Of a DNA stretch of 64,000 nt, positions 24,998 to 33,550 are shown in pieces (positions within the stretch are counted from its first letter, which is position 1; the number at the start of each line of letters is the position of its first letter). This DNA is from Pseudalkalibacillus salsuginis (GTDB taxonomy: Bacteria > Bacillota > Bacilli > Bacillales > Fictibacillaceae). A model generated the notes under the pieces. It saw only the letters and a program-made list of their open reading frames with translations. It was not told where the DNA came from and did not search any database. The stretch spans positions 868,001-932,000 of the forward strand of contig NZ_JAKJHW010000002.1 of the NCBI RefSeq assembly GCF_021646685.1, read 5' to 3'. Position numbers and translations under genes: made by a program.

Positions 24998-26437
24998 ATG
25001 AAAAAATTAATCGTACTTGCCATTTGTACCGCTCTATACACTTCGTTTGTTATCTTCTCACTTCATAAGCCATCCTCAGTGGTTTCAGATGACCATATGA
25101 CAGATGTCGGTAAACTGATGCCGGTCAAGGTGAAGCAGGTAGTAAAAGAAACTGAGCTTACAAGTATCAAGGAAGTGATTGAGGAAGCCAAACGGGAAGA
25201 TCTCAAGGTTTCGATAGCTGGAAAACGCCATAGCATGGGCGGGCATACCTATTATCATGATTCGGTTGTGCTCGACATGACTGGCTATAACAAAGTACTT
25301 GATTTCGATAAAGAAAAGAAGACAATCACAGTCCAAAGCGGGATCACCTGGGATGATATACAGCAGTACATAAACAAGCATGGTCTTGCCATTCAAGTAA
25401 TGCAATCACAGAACATTTTTACTGTAGGCGGTTCGATCAGTGTCAATGCGCACGGGCGGGATATCCGAAAAGGTTCCCTCATAAGCACGGTCAACTCTTT
25501 CCGCCTTCTTACAGCTGATGGAGAAATTCCCACCGTCAGCCGTAAGCAGAACGAGGAGCTTTTTTATTTGGCGTTGGGGGGATATGGGCTGTTCGGTGTG
25601 ATCTTGGATGTCGAACTCCAATTGATGGACGACGAACTGTATGAAATGACTACTGAGAAGCTCGATTATACCGAATACAGCGATTACTTCCGGGAGAAAG
25701 TCCTGGATAATCAACAAGCTAAAATGCACCTTGCCCGAATTTCGACAGCCCCGGATTCGTTTTTGACTGAAATGTATGTAACGAATTATGAACTTGCTTC
25801 TGAAGAAGGACCTCTTCAAGAGCATGACGAGCTTCGGAAAGAACGTATGACCGGAATATCCAAATTCGCCTTAGGGATGGCCCGTAATTTTGACTGGGCG
25901 AAGGATGTTTTTTGGGAAATTCAAAAGCAATATTTTTTGAAAGCCAATGGGGACTTGATATCACGCAACAATGTGATGCGCAGCGAATCGAAGTTTCTTG
26001 AATACGAAGCGGAAAACGACAACGATGTACTTCAGGAATATTTTGTCCCTGTTGATAAATTTACAGATTACATCGATGATTTGCGCGATGTGTTGACAGC
26101 AGAAGAACTCAATCTATTGAACATCACTGTCCGCTACGTCAATCATGAGGAAGGGCCAGTCCTTTCTTATTCCGATGAGGAAATGTTCGCACTTGTCTTA
26201 CTCATCAACCAGGGCTTATCTAAAAAAGAACAGAAGAAAACCGGAGAGATAGTACGAAAAATGATCGATGTAACACTAACTCATGGTGGAAGGTATTACT
26301 TGCCATACATGCCGTATCCGACAAAAGAACAGATGAAACGTACGTATCCTCGCTCGGAAGAGTTTTTTGAAAAGAAGAAACAGTACGATCCTGATGAGCG
26401 GTTCACTAACTTTTTTTATGAGGAGTATAAACAATGA
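24998..26437 (+). CDS. FAD-binding oxidoreductase (aldonolactone-oxidase/VAO-like), membrane-anchored
   Basis: The 479-residue protein starts with a hydrophobic signal or anchor (KKLIVLAICTALYTSFVIFS). The FAD_binding_4 (VAO-fold) domain shows LKVSIAGKRHSMGGHTYY, where the His of the GxxHS motif is the usual site of covalent flavin. VQSGITWDDIQ, NIFTVGGSISVNAHGRD and GGYGLFGVILDVELQL follow. A C-terminal cap domain with a YLPYMPYPT motif comes after. The relatives are L-gulono/aldono-lactone and alditol oxidases, which transfer electrons to oxygen or quinone. The ATG at 24998 follows GGGGG; the first ATG four codons before has no site. The stop overlaps the next gene by four bases (ATGA), so they are coupled. 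Confidence 0.85.
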   Translation: MKKLIVLAICTALYTSFVIFSLHKPSSVVSDDHMTDVGKLMPVKVKQVVKETELTSIKEVIEEAKREDLKVSIAGKRHSMGGHTYYHDSVVLDMTGYNKVLDFDKEKKTITVQSGITWDDIQQYINKHGLAIQVMQSQNIFTVGGSISVNAHGRDIRKGSLISTVNSFRLLTADGEIPTVSRKQNEELFYLALGGYGLFGVILDVELQLMDDELYEMTTEKLDYTEYSDYFREKVLDNQQAKMHLARISTAPDSFLTEMYVTNYELASEEGPLQEHDELRKERMTGISKFALGMARNFDWAKDVFWEIQKQYFLKANGDLISRNNVMRSESKFLEYEAENDNDVLQEYFVPVDKFTDYIDDLRDVLTAEELNLLNITVRYVNHEEGPVLSYSDEEMFALVLLINQGLSKKEQKKTGEIVRKMIDVTLTHGGRYYLPYMPYPTKEQMKRTYPRSEEFFEKKKQYDPDERFTNFFYEEYKQ

Positions 26438-27030
26438 ATGATACTAGATTGAAAGGATTGATCATATCACAGAGCAGCGTGTTCTTTGCTAGCAGCCTCA
26501 TATTCCCGTATTACATTCTGTTCATTAAAAACGTCGGCTCAAGCTTCGCACAATTCGGTTTATCCTATGGGTTATTCGGTTTATCGTCAGCCCTTCTCCA
26601 CCCAGTCATCGGCCGGTTTTCCCCGCTGATCGATCATCGGTTGTTTCTGGTTGTGAACGCATGGGGGATGGCTTCCGTGCTTTTACTTTTTCCGCATGTA
26701 GGGAGTATCTCACAGGTATATGCCATTCAACTATTGCTTGGCATGTTCGGCGCATTTCAAAAGCATGGGGAGAAGATCATGATTGCCGAATTCACAGACG
26801 GAGCGGAGCGGGGGATGAAAATCGGAAATTACCACTTTTGGACATCAATCTTTTCAGCTGTTGCAATCATGGCTGGTGGTTATCTCGCAGATTATTTTAC
26901 TATCCATTTCATCTTTTATATGAGCTCTGCCCTTTATTTCGGAAGCGGCCTTGTCGTGATGAGGATAAACAGCAACAAATCCATTCTAGTTAAAAAGGAT
27001 AAAGGATATGAGATGTCAACCGAGAAGTAG
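26434..27030 (+). CDS. Half-length MFS-like membrane protein
   Basis: The 198-residue protein has about six transmembrane helices: ISQSSVFFASSLIFPYYIL, FGLSYGLFGLSSALLHPVIG, LFLVVNAWGMASVLLLFP, IQLLLGMFGAFQKHG, IFSAVAIMAGGYLA and FIFYMSSALYFGSGLVVM. It has MFS-like G-x-L and GRF motifs between helices 2 and 3. It is half the usual 12-helix length, ends cleanly and has a hydrophilic C-terminal tail, so it does not look truncated by mutation. It may act as a dimer. It overlaps the FAD oxidase gene by 4 bp and is probably its membrane partner or exporter/importer (inference). Confidence 0.7.
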   Translation: MNDTRLKGLIISQSSVFFASSLIFPYYILFIKNVGSSFAQFGLSYGLFGLSSALLHPVIGRFSPLIDHRLFLVVNAWGMASVLLLFPHVGSISQVYAIQLLLGMFGAFQKHGEKIMIAEFTDGAERGMKIGNYHFWTSIFSAVAIMAGGYLADYFTIHFIFYMSSALYFGSGLVVMRINSNKSILVKKDKGYEMSTEK

Positions 27031-27060
27031 GTTGGAAGATTTTTTAAGTTAGGTGTTGAC

Positions 27061-27984
27061 ATGTTAGGAAGAAAGATGAAAATCAGAGGGAAGTATCTAC
27101 ACGTTGAAACCTATGGATACAGGGAAAAACCCGCCCTTCTTTATTTGCATGGGGGACCTGGGGAAACGTGCTATGACTTCACCTTCAACCAAAAAGAAAG
27201 ATTGGAAGACTCCTTTTATATTGTAGCCATCGATCAGCGCGGGGTTGGTCGATCGGAAGCCGTTGGTGAAAAGGAAGAATTCGGATTTCAAGATTTAGTG
27301 GAGGATTGTGAAGCATTGCGAAAAGAGCTTGGGATCGAGTGCTGGTCTATCGTGGGTCATTCCTTTGGTGGATTTTTAGGTCTCACTTATGTTCACCAAT
27401 ACCCCCTGTCCATCCATAAAGTGATTTTCGAGTGTCCTACATTTGATTTCGGACTGACATCAAAGGAATTGCTTCAGAAGGCAGCAAAGCTTTTTGAGAA
27501 ATACGGCATGGATGAGTTGAAAAAAGAGGCATTTGCATTGATTATGAGTGACTCTTCAACTCGTGAATTGACAGAAGGGTATCATAGATTAAGTGATAGA
27601 CTCGGTGAAAAAAGAATGGAAATCTATCGGTACATACCTGAAAATCCGACGGACTATTACGCGGCTTACTCTGAAGAGGAATGGGAAGCCTTTTTTGACA
27701 ACTCAGAATATCACGGAAAATTATTATTTGAAGAGGGCATTATTTTTGAATCGCTTTTGCCGAAATTAAAAGAAGTGAAAGTTCCGATGCTGTTAATGAC
27801 CGCAGAACATGATGCTGTTACTTGTAAATATCATATTGAGGCCTTTAAAAAGGATGCAGAAAATGGAGAAACCATCCATTTCGAACAGTGTGGCCATACC
27901 CCCCATTACGAAGATCCAGACCGGTTTGAGGAAATTGTAAAAGATTATCTAAAAACTGAAGTGGCGACCTCTACCGATTTGTAG
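27061..27984 (+). CDS. Alpha/beta hydrolase, proline-iminopeptidase-like
   Basis: The 307-residue protein has the HGGPGE oxyanion motif at 30-35, DQRGVGRSE typical of proline iminopeptidases, the nucleophile Ser101 in GHSFGG, an acid in TAEHDAVT and the His of CGHTPHYEDP. It may be an aminopeptidase or a general esterase (S33 family). The start is ATG at 27061 with GTTAGGTGTTGAC before it, a modest ribosome binding site; only 30 bp separates it from the half-MFS gene, so it likely ends the same operon. A bidirectional terminator follows 65 bp later. Confidence 0.88.
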   Translation: MLGRKMKIRGKYLHVETYGYREKPALLYLHGGPGETCYDFTFNQKERLEDSFYIVAIDQRGVGRSEAVGEKEEFGFQDLVEDCEALRKELGIECWSIVGHSFGGFLGLTYVHQYPLSIHKVIFECPTFDFGLTSKELLQKAAKLFEKYGMDELKKEAFALIMSDSSTRELTEGYHRLSDRLGEKRMEIYRYIPENPTDYYAAYSEEEWEAFFDNSEYHGKLLFEEGIIFESLLPKLKEVKVPMLLMTAEHDAVTCKYHIEAFKKDAENGETIHFEQCGHTPHYEDPDRFEEIVKDYLKTEVATSTDL

Positions 27985-28049
27985 GTATCATTCGTTTTCG
28001 TAGATCGGGATTAAGGAGCATGTTGGATCAAAATCGGATAATACGATAA

Positions 28050-28085
28050 GAGGAGGACAATTCCGGAAATTGTCCTCCTTTTTAT
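28050..28085. terminator. Bidirectional terminator
   Basis: The stem is AGGAGGACAATT - CCGGA - AATTGTCCTCCT, with TTTTTAT to the right and AAGAGG to the left. It ends the hydrolase operon in the plus direction and probably the SDR operon in the minus direction. Confidence 0.85.
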
Positions 28086-28088
28086 CCT

Positions 28089-28880
28089 TTACAATGCTTT
28101 GACCATACCGCCGTCGACAAGGAATGATTGTCCTGTAACATAGGTATTGACTCCGGATCCAAGGAAAACGACCATTCTGGCGAATTCCTCAGGTGTTCCG
28201 TAGCGTTGAAGTGGTATCGACTTTTCTGTATTCTTAACATGCTCTTCATAGTCCACTCCAAGCTGCCCTGCACGGATTTCATCCAATTCAGCGACCCGGT
28301 CCGTACCAATTCGCCCGGGACCGACCGTATTGACGAGAATCTGATGCTCGGCAAGTTCCTGGGAAAGGCTTTTTGCAAGGCCGACGATCCCTGCGCGGAA
28401 AGTATTCGATAAAATCAAATTGTCAAGCGGTTGTTTAATGGAAGATGAAGCAAAATTGATGATACGCCCGCTTTGTTGTTTTTGCATATGCTGAAGAACC
28501 TCGCGGATCAGTCGGATGAAACTCAGCAAATTGAGCTCAAACGATTTTTGCCAATCTTCATCCTTCATGTTCTCAAAACGGCCAGCAGGAGGTCCTCCGG
28601 CATTATTGATCAGCACATCGACTGTCCCGTTCTTTTCCACAGCAGTGTTCACCAGATTTTTGATCTGATCATAATCCGTGATGTCACAGACGACATAATC
28701 GATATTTCCATTCCTTGTCTCCTGGTAGATTTCCTCTTTCGCCTGTTGAAGCTGTTCCTCGTTACGGCTTGCAATAAGGACATTCGCCCCTTCTCTTGCA
28801 AATTCCAACGCTGTGGCTTTCCCTAGTCCTTTACTTCCAGCAGTCACGATGACGCTTTTATTTTTCAATTGTAAGTCCAT
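28089..28880 (-). CDS. SDR-family protein lacking the canonical Tyr-Lys pair
   Basis: The 263-residue protein has the SDR cofactor motif VTAGSKGLGKA, NNAGGPP, INFASSSIKQ and a C-terminal TGQSFLVDGGMVKAL as in FabG-like enzymes. Where YxxxK is expected it has LILSNTFRAGIVGLAKSLS, so the catalytic Tyr and Lys appear replaced (Asn and Arg). This pattern recurs in a known group of FabG-like SDRs with an SNTFRAG motif, so it is a subfamily rather than a broken gene. The gene overlaps the FAH-family gene upstream by 23 bp and ends the TAXI-TRAP catabolic operon. It may oxidise a product of that pathway. Confidence 0.85.
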   Translation of the reverse strand: MDLQLKNKSVIVTAGSKGLGKATALEFAREGANVLIASRNEEQLQQAKEEIYQETRNGNIDYVVCDITDYDQIKNLVNTAVEKNGTVDVLINNAGGPPAGRFENMKDEDWQKSFELNLLSFIRLIREVLQHMQKQQSGRIINFASSSIKQPLDNLILSNTFRAGIVGLAKSLSQELAEHQILVNTVGPGRIGTDRVAELDEIRAGQLGVDYEEHVKNTEKSIPLQRYGTPEEFARMVVFLGSGVNTYVTGQSFLVDGGMVKAL

Positions 28881-29766
28881 GTTCTGATTCTTCCTTTCTA
28901 CGCTTCAAGTCCTTGACTGGATTGACGAGTGGATGGAATCCTTCAATGTGGCATTCGACCACATCTCCGTCCTGGATGACGACAGCACCCGGTGTCCCTG
29001 TCGAAATGATATCCCCCGGGAGCAGAGTCATCACTTTTGAATGGAAGCTCACCAGGTTGTACGGGTTGAAGGTCATGTTCTGTATTTTATTTTTACGATG
29101 GAGTTCGCCATTGATCATGGTTGAGACCTCCAGATTCATCAATTCCTCTATTTCATCTGATGTAACGAGTTCCGGTCCGAAGCTGAAAAATGTATCGAAG
29201 CTTTTTGAACGGGTCAAGTACCTTGGATTGACCTGTAAAATATCTTCCGCCGTCATATCGATGATCGTAGTGTATCCGGCGATGTAAGACTCCGCATCCT
29301 CTTCGGAAACATCCTTGCATATTTTACCGATAATGACACCCAACTCCGCTTCCGCTGTCGTCCTCTCGGATTGATGAGGGATGGTGATCGTATCTCCTGG
29401 TCCGATGATCGTCGTATCAGGTTTCATAAAACTTGCCGGTTCTGTCGAAGGTGCTTTTTCATGGAGGTCTGACGCGTGCTCGACATAGTTGAGACCGATG
29501 CCCCAAATCTTTCGCGGATGGCGGTAGAGAGGACCGAATTGAACGCTGTCTGCCGGGTGACCAAGATCATCTTTCAGCCGTTCCAAATCAACAGAATCCC
29601 ACCAGATTCGAAAGGTACTGAAAGCTTGCGGTTGGATTAAATCATACAATGTTTCCGGATGATCAAGGTTCAAGTAACGATTAATTTCTGATATGACAAT
29701 CGCTTTACCGTCCACAAGAACGGCAGCATTTTCTTTTTCCCCTACCATGATTGTTGCCAAACGCAT
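28858..29766 (-). CDS. Fumarylacetoacetate hydrolase (FAH) family protein
   Basis: The 302-residue protein has the FAH C-terminal domain. KIWGIGLNYVEHASDLH, PASFMKPDTTIIGPGDTITI, EAELGVIIGK (metal ligand Glu), GYTTIIDMTAEDI, RSKSFDTFFSFGPEL and DIISTGTPGAVV are all family motifs. Members are hydrolases, hydratases or decarboxylases acting on beta-diketo or 2-keto acids, with Mg or Mn. The exact substrate is unknown. The ATG at 29766 is eight bases after AGGGGG; the GTG three codons upstream overlaps that site. It follows the TRAP permease at 15 bp spacing, so the imported acid is probably degraded by this enzyme and the SDR next to it. Confidence 0.9.
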   Translation of the reverse strand: MRLATIMVGEKENAAVLVDGKAIVISEINRYLNLDHPETLYDLIQPQAFSTFRIWWDSVDLERLKDDLGHPADSVQFGPLYRHPRKIWGIGLNYVEHASDLHEKAPSTEPASFMKPDTTIIGPGDTITIPHQSERTTAEAELGVIIGKICKDVSEEDAESYIAGYTTIIDMTAEDILQVNPRYLTRSKSFDTFFSFGPELVTSDEIEELMNLEVSTMINGELHRKNKIQNMTFNPYNLVSFHSKVMTLLPGDIISTGTPGAVVIQDGDVVECHIEGFHPLVNPVKDLKRRKEESEHGLTIEK

Positions 29767-29781
29767 TTTTGACACCCCCTG

Positions 29782-31920
29782 TTATTTTGCTGAAAGTGAC
29801 GTTTCAGATGATGTTGATTTTTTTACATAGGCCGTAATGAACAGTAACGCTAATACCCCTAGTCCGATCAAATCTGTAAATAATCCCGGATAGATCAATA
29901 ACAATGCTCCTATGCACGAAATGATGCGTAACCAGCCCGGCACACGTTCATTGATGTACCCTTCTACCGTAACCGATAACAGGAATACCCCTAATAAGGA
30001 GGTGACGCCAATAAGCAAGACTGTAGTGAATGTGGCATCTAACATGAGCATTTCCGGTGAAAACACAAACATGAAAGGAACGATGAAGCCTGCGATCGCA
30101 AGCACCATTGCCTGTACACCTGTCTTGTTCGGATTCCCGCCGCTGATCCCTGCTCCAGCAAAGGCGGCAAGTGCAACAGGTGGTGTGATGTTCGCAAAAA
30201 TACCGAAATAGAAAACGAACATGTGGGCAACGAATACAGCATTCGCCGTATTACCGGTAAGTTCCTGGAACAACGGTAATTGTAAAAGGATCGGTGCGGC
30301 CATCGTACTTGTGATAATATAGGTCGGGATGCTTGGCAGCCCCATTCCTAAGATGATTGACGTGATCATCGTCAATACAAGCGTGATCACCAACTGGATA
30401 AGCGGGCTGTTGACAGCTGAACCGATACTGACAATACTGTTTGCAATCTCTAGGGCAACCCCTGTAAGAGAGGCGATCCCGACAACAATACCTACTGCAC
30501 CACAAGCAAGTGCTACAGGAATCGTCGTTCTTGCCCCATTTTCGAGAGCTTCTGCACAATCCTTGATATCCACTTCCTCTGCTTCAATCTTCAACACCTT
30601 ACGCCAAATATTGATTACAGCAGGAATGGCAATGATAAGAACAAGCTCCCACCAGTCACTGCGCAATGAACCGCCTGTCAATGCAGGTCCGAAGATCAAT
30701 GCGAACGAAACGGCTGACATGATTGCTAGCATCCTGGTTGAGCCGGCAATTATGACTGTCGCAATGATCGACCAGAATGCAGCGAAGAACGGGGTCTTCC
30801 CTGAGAAAAGCAAATACAAAAGGATGAACATCGGGATTAACAGATGCCCGCGTTCCACCATGACTTCCTTGAACCTTGGCAGCTGCGCTTTAGGGATACC
30901 TTTCAATCCTCGCTTTGATGCACGGAAATGGACCTGAAGCAGAATACCGATGTAATAGAGCAATGCAGGGATGATACCTGCTAAGATGACCTTCGTATAA
31001 GGAATGTTGAGATTTTCAGCCATTATAAAGGCTGCTGCTCCCATAATCGGTGGCAAGATTTGCCCTCCGACGCTGGCTGCTGCTTCAACAGCCCCTGCAA
31101 ACTCTCTTTTATACCCGATCTTCTTCATTAATGGAATGGTGAAGGTTCCTGTCGTAACAACGTTGGCGATTGCAGATCCGTTGATCGAGCCTAAGAACCC
31201 ACTCGCAAGGACAGCCACTTTTGCTGGCCCGCCTTTCGTATGGCCTGCAACTGCTAATGCCATATCATTGAATAGTTGACCCATTCCAGACTTCCCGAGA
31301 AATGCCCCGAATAAAATGAAAAGGATGATATAAGAAGCCGAAACGCCAATCGCCGTCCCTAAAATCCCTTCAGTTATATAAACGAGTTGAGCGATGATCT
31401 GTTTCGAGACGCTCAGAACAACCGGGCTTGTCAATTCAGGATAGATGGATAGCTTTACATAGAATCCGTATGCCAGGAATCCGAGTCCTAAGATGACGAG
31501 TCCCCATCCAGTCACCCGGCGTGTCAGCTCCAGCAAAAGAATGATCGCCAAAACACCGACATAAAAATCCGTGTCATTGATCCGCCCGCCAGTCTGGATG
31601 ATTCGTTCTGCTGTCATCAACATATAAATCCCGACAAACATGGAAAGCCCAGCTGTAATGTAGTCGATAATCGGTACGGTTCCCTTCCCTTTCTTCTTCA
31701 ACACCGGATATAGGAGGAACCCGATTGTCATCAATGTATAAAGATGGATGCTCCGCTGCTTGACGTCAACGAGTGCACCCGCATATGACGTGTATAAATG
31801 GAAAATGGATAAAGTAACAGCTGCAATCGTAATGAACCATAATACCGGTTTAGCTATAGAGGTCCTGATGTTGCTTTCCCGGTCGTATTTTTCGACGACA
31901 TCTTTCATTTCTTCTGCCAT
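29782..31920 (-). CDS. TRAP transporter fused permease (TAXI type, small and large subunits in one chain)
   Basis: The 712-residue polytopic protein has about 18-20 hydrophobic segments, an N-terminal DctQ-like part and a DctM-like part. The signature patches are ALAVAGHTKGGPAKVAVLAS, GFLGSINGSAIANVV, AASVGGQILPPIMGAAAF and GMGLPSIPTYI. TRAP permeases import organic acids with a periplasmic-type binding protein, driven by a Na+ or H+ gradient. In this class the receptor is TAXI-type, encoded two genes upstream, and a DUF1850 gene sits between. FAH and SDR genes follow. The gap to the DUF1850 gene is 4 bp, which implies translational coupling. Confidence 0.94.
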   Translation of the reverse strand: MAEEMKDVVEKYDRESNIRTSIAKPVLWFITIAAVTLSIFHLYTSYAGALVDVKQRSIHLYTLMTIGFLLYPVLKKKGKGTVPIIDYITAGLSMFVGIYMLMTAERIIQTGGRINDTDFYVGVLAIILLLELTRRVTGWGLVILGLGFLAYGFYVKLSIYPELTSPVVLSVSKQIIAQLVYITEGILGTAIGVSASYIILFILFGAFLGKSGMGQLFNDMALAVAGHTKGGPAKVAVLASGFLGSINGSAIANVVTTGTFTIPLMKKIGYKREFAGAVEAAASVGGQILPPIMGAAAFIMAENLNIPYTKVILAGIIPALLYYIGILLQVHFRASKRGLKGIPKAQLPRFKEVMVERGHLLIPMFILLYLLFSGKTPFFAAFWSIIATVIIAGSTRMLAIMSAVSFALIFGPALTGGSLRSDWWELVLIIAIPAVINIWRKVLKIEAEEVDIKDCAEALENGARTTIPVALACGAVGIVVGIASLTGVALEIANSIVSIGSAVNSPLIQLVITLVLTMITSIILGMGLPSIPTYIITSTMAAPILLQLPLFQELTGNTANAVFVAHMFVFYFGIFANITPPVALAAFAGAGISGGNPNKTGVQAMVLAIAGFIVPFMFVFSPEMLMLDATFTTVLLIGVTSLLGVFLLSVTVEGYINERVPGWLRIISCIGALLLIYPGLFTDLIGLGVLALLFITAYVKKSTSSETSLSAK

Positions 31921-31924
31921 GATC

Positions 31925-32410
31925 TCACCTCACAATGAATAGTAGTTTTTGCGACAATGCTTGTATGGACGGCATGGTTTTGGTTTCAATGGTATATGAT
32001 GTACCGGGCTGGTTCATTTCGATCGTTTTTCCATCGATTATGAACTTGTGCCCTGTCGTTTTTCCAGTGCGAACACGCAGCTCTTTCCCGATTTCACGAT
32101 TGATTCCGACCATATACACCCAGCCATCTTTTATATACGTATCATTACCTGCATTGCTCGGAACACCGGCCCCGAAGGTTTTGAATCTTGTTCCATCAAT
32201 ATAAATCACATTCTCTTTCACTAGGAAAAATTCTTCCCATAATTCCTTCTCAACCGAGTGACGCCATTGGATCGTAAACGAACTTCCTGCTGCAGCTGGT
32301 TGAATGACCTTGATATCGGTATCTGTTTTGAGGAGCAGGAATGGTTTTGGTATAAACGAAAGCGTGATCCCGATGATAATCGCCGCCATCATAAGGTATC
32401 GAATCCTCAT
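31925..32410 (-). CDS. DUF1850 domain protein of the TAXI-TRAP operon
   Basis: The 161-residue protein has an N-terminal hydrophobic helix (RYLMMAAIIIGITLSFI) and the DUF1850 core with FTIQWRHSVEKELWEEFF, GTRFKTFGAGVPSNAG and VYMVGINREIG. The WRHSVEK and AGVP motifs are typical. DUF1850 genes recur between TAXI receptor and permease genes, and the product probably assists the transporter at the membrane. Its ATG follows the intra-operon terminator by only a few bases, so its expression depends on read-through from the receptor gene. Confidence 0.85.
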   Translation of the reverse strand: MRIRYLMMAAIIIGITLSFIPKPFLLLKTDTDIKVIQPAAAGSSFTIQWRHSVEKELWEEFFLVKENVIYIDGTRFKTFGAGVPSNAGNDTYIKDGWVYMVGINREIGKELRVRTGKTTGHKFIIDGKTIEMNQPGTSYTIETKTMPSIQALSQKLLFIVR

Positions 32411-32412
32411 GG

Positions 32413-32444
32413 TAAAAAAAGGGCACCTCTGTGATGCCCCTTTT
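32413..32444 (-). terminator. Intra-operon attenuating terminator after the TAXI receptor gene
   Basis: On the minus strand, the GGGGCA / TGCCC(T) hairpin (GGGGCATCACAGAGGTGCCC) is followed by seven T residues. It lies between the receptor and DUF1850 genes. Leaky termination here would make more receptor than permease, as is common for binding-protein operons. Confidence 0.75.
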
Positions 32445-32451
32445 CCTCGAC

Positions 32452-33450
32452 TTATTCAGTGATACCTTGTTCTTCATAGAATTTCTTCGCTCCAGGGTGC
32501 AAGTCGACGATCAGCCCTTTTGCAATTTCATCCCGGTCAAGCTGCTTCAATGCACCTACTGCAACTCCATCGGTACCGAGATATTCGTAATAACGTTTCG
32601 TCAAATCATACACAAGGTCTTCACTCAAGTCTGGTGGAACGATGATCATATTTTGGATTCCGACTGTCTTCACTTCTTTATCCAAACCATACGCTGCTTC
32701 ATTACCAGCTTCGATTGTGTATTCCTTATAGAAAGGATACTTGTCCATCAATTTCGTTGCTAAATCCTCTTTGATTTCAACAAAATTCACGTCTGTCTGT
32801 TGCATGAGATCTGTAATGTTGCTGTTCGGAACTCCTGATGTGAAGAAGGCTGCATCCAGGCTGCCGTTCTTCATTTCCTGGACACTGTCTGCATAACCTG
32901 TATGTGTTACTTTTGATAGGTCATCATATGTTATTCCTGCTGCTTCGAGTACTTTCTTAGCACTTTGTTCAACACCGGAGCCTACTTGTCCAACACCGAC
33001 TTTTTTACCTTTCAGATCTTTGATTGTTTCGATGTTACTGCCTTTTAATGCCACAACCTGGACAACGTTTTGGTACATGCCCGCCATAGCTGTGATTTCG
33101 ACTTTGTTCCCTTCAAACTGTCCTTCTCCGTTCATCGCATCATAACCGACATCACTCATGATGATGGACATCTGATTAAGACCGTCCTGGATGTTTTGTA
33201 TATTCGCGACGGATGCACCTGTCGATTCGACGGTAACGTTCGAGACAAGGTCACTTTCTTCAAAAATCGGCTTCAACGCTCCCCCGATCGGGTAATAGAC
33301 ACCAGATGTACCACCTGTTCCAAATACGATGGATTGAGCTTCTCCCGAACCGCCGTCAGATCCACCTTCTCCTCCTGAAGAACCATTGCTGCATGCGGCT
33401 ATCAACATTGAAAGTGCGAGTATGAACATAAATATGAGTTTTCTTTTCAT
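32452..33450 (-). CDS. TAXI-family TRAP transporter solute-binding lipoprotein
   Basis: The 332-residue lipoprotein has signal peptide KRKLIFMFILALSMLIAAC with lipobox IAAC at Cys20, then a Gly/Ser-rich linker. The TAXI domain shows IVFGTGGTSGVYYPIGGALK, VESTGASVANIQNIQDG, KGKKVGVGQVGSGVEQSAKK and an ITDLMQQTD segment. It captures an organic acid outside the membrane and delivers it to the fused permease. Its promoter lies at about 33483-33511 and is overlapped by a cre site, so it is expected to be repressed by glucose through CcpA. It is the first gene of the five-gene operon. Confidence 0.93.
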   Translation of the reverse strand: MKRKLIFMFILALSMLIAACSNGSSGGEGGSDGGSGEAQSIVFGTGGTSGVYYPIGGALKPIFEESDLVSNVTVESTGASVANIQNIQDGLNQMSIIMSDVGYDAMNGEGQFEGNKVEITAMAGMYQNVVQVVALKGSNIETIKDLKGKKVGVGQVGSGVEQSAKKVLEAAGITYDDLSKVTHTGYADSVQEMKNGSLDAAFFTSGVPNSNITDLMQQTDVNFVEIKEDLATKLMDKYPFYKEYTIEAGNEAAYGLDKEVKTVGIQNMIIVPPDLSEDLVYDLTKRYYEYLGTDGVAVGALKQLDRDEIAKGLIVDLHPGAKKFYEEQGITE

Positions 33451-33482
33451 TTGTATTCCCTCCCCAAATAATCAATATATTC

Positions 33483-33511
33483 ATGATAGCGTTTTCATTG
33501 ATATTTTTGAA
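33483..33511 (-). promoter_or_regulatory. Probable SigA promoter of the TAXI-TRAP operon
   Basis: On the minus strand, TTCAAA (33506-33511) is followed by a 17-bp spacer and TATCAT (33483-33488). Transcription would start near 33476, about 25 bases before the receptor's start codon. Confidence 0.6.
33484..33497 (-). promoter_or_regulatory. cre site (CcpA operator) in the TAXI-TRAP promoter
   Basis: TGAAAACGCTATCA on the minus strand matches the Bacillus consensus TGWAANCGNTNWCA at all 14 positions. It overlaps the -10 box, a position from which CcpA blocks initiation. Carbon catabolite repression of the operon is therefore expected. Confidence 0.8.
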
Positions 33512-33523
33512 TGTTTAGAACAT

Positions 33524-33550
33524 ATTGGACATTTTGGTCATTTTGGTCAT
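33524..33550 (-). promoter_or_regulatory. Three 9-bp direct repeats upstream of the TAXI promoter
   Basis: On the minus strand, ATGACCAAA ATGACCAAA ATGTCCAAT, with no gaps. They lie 48 to 75 bases upstream of the predicted start site, where an activator would bind. The activator is unknown. Confidence 0.5.
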
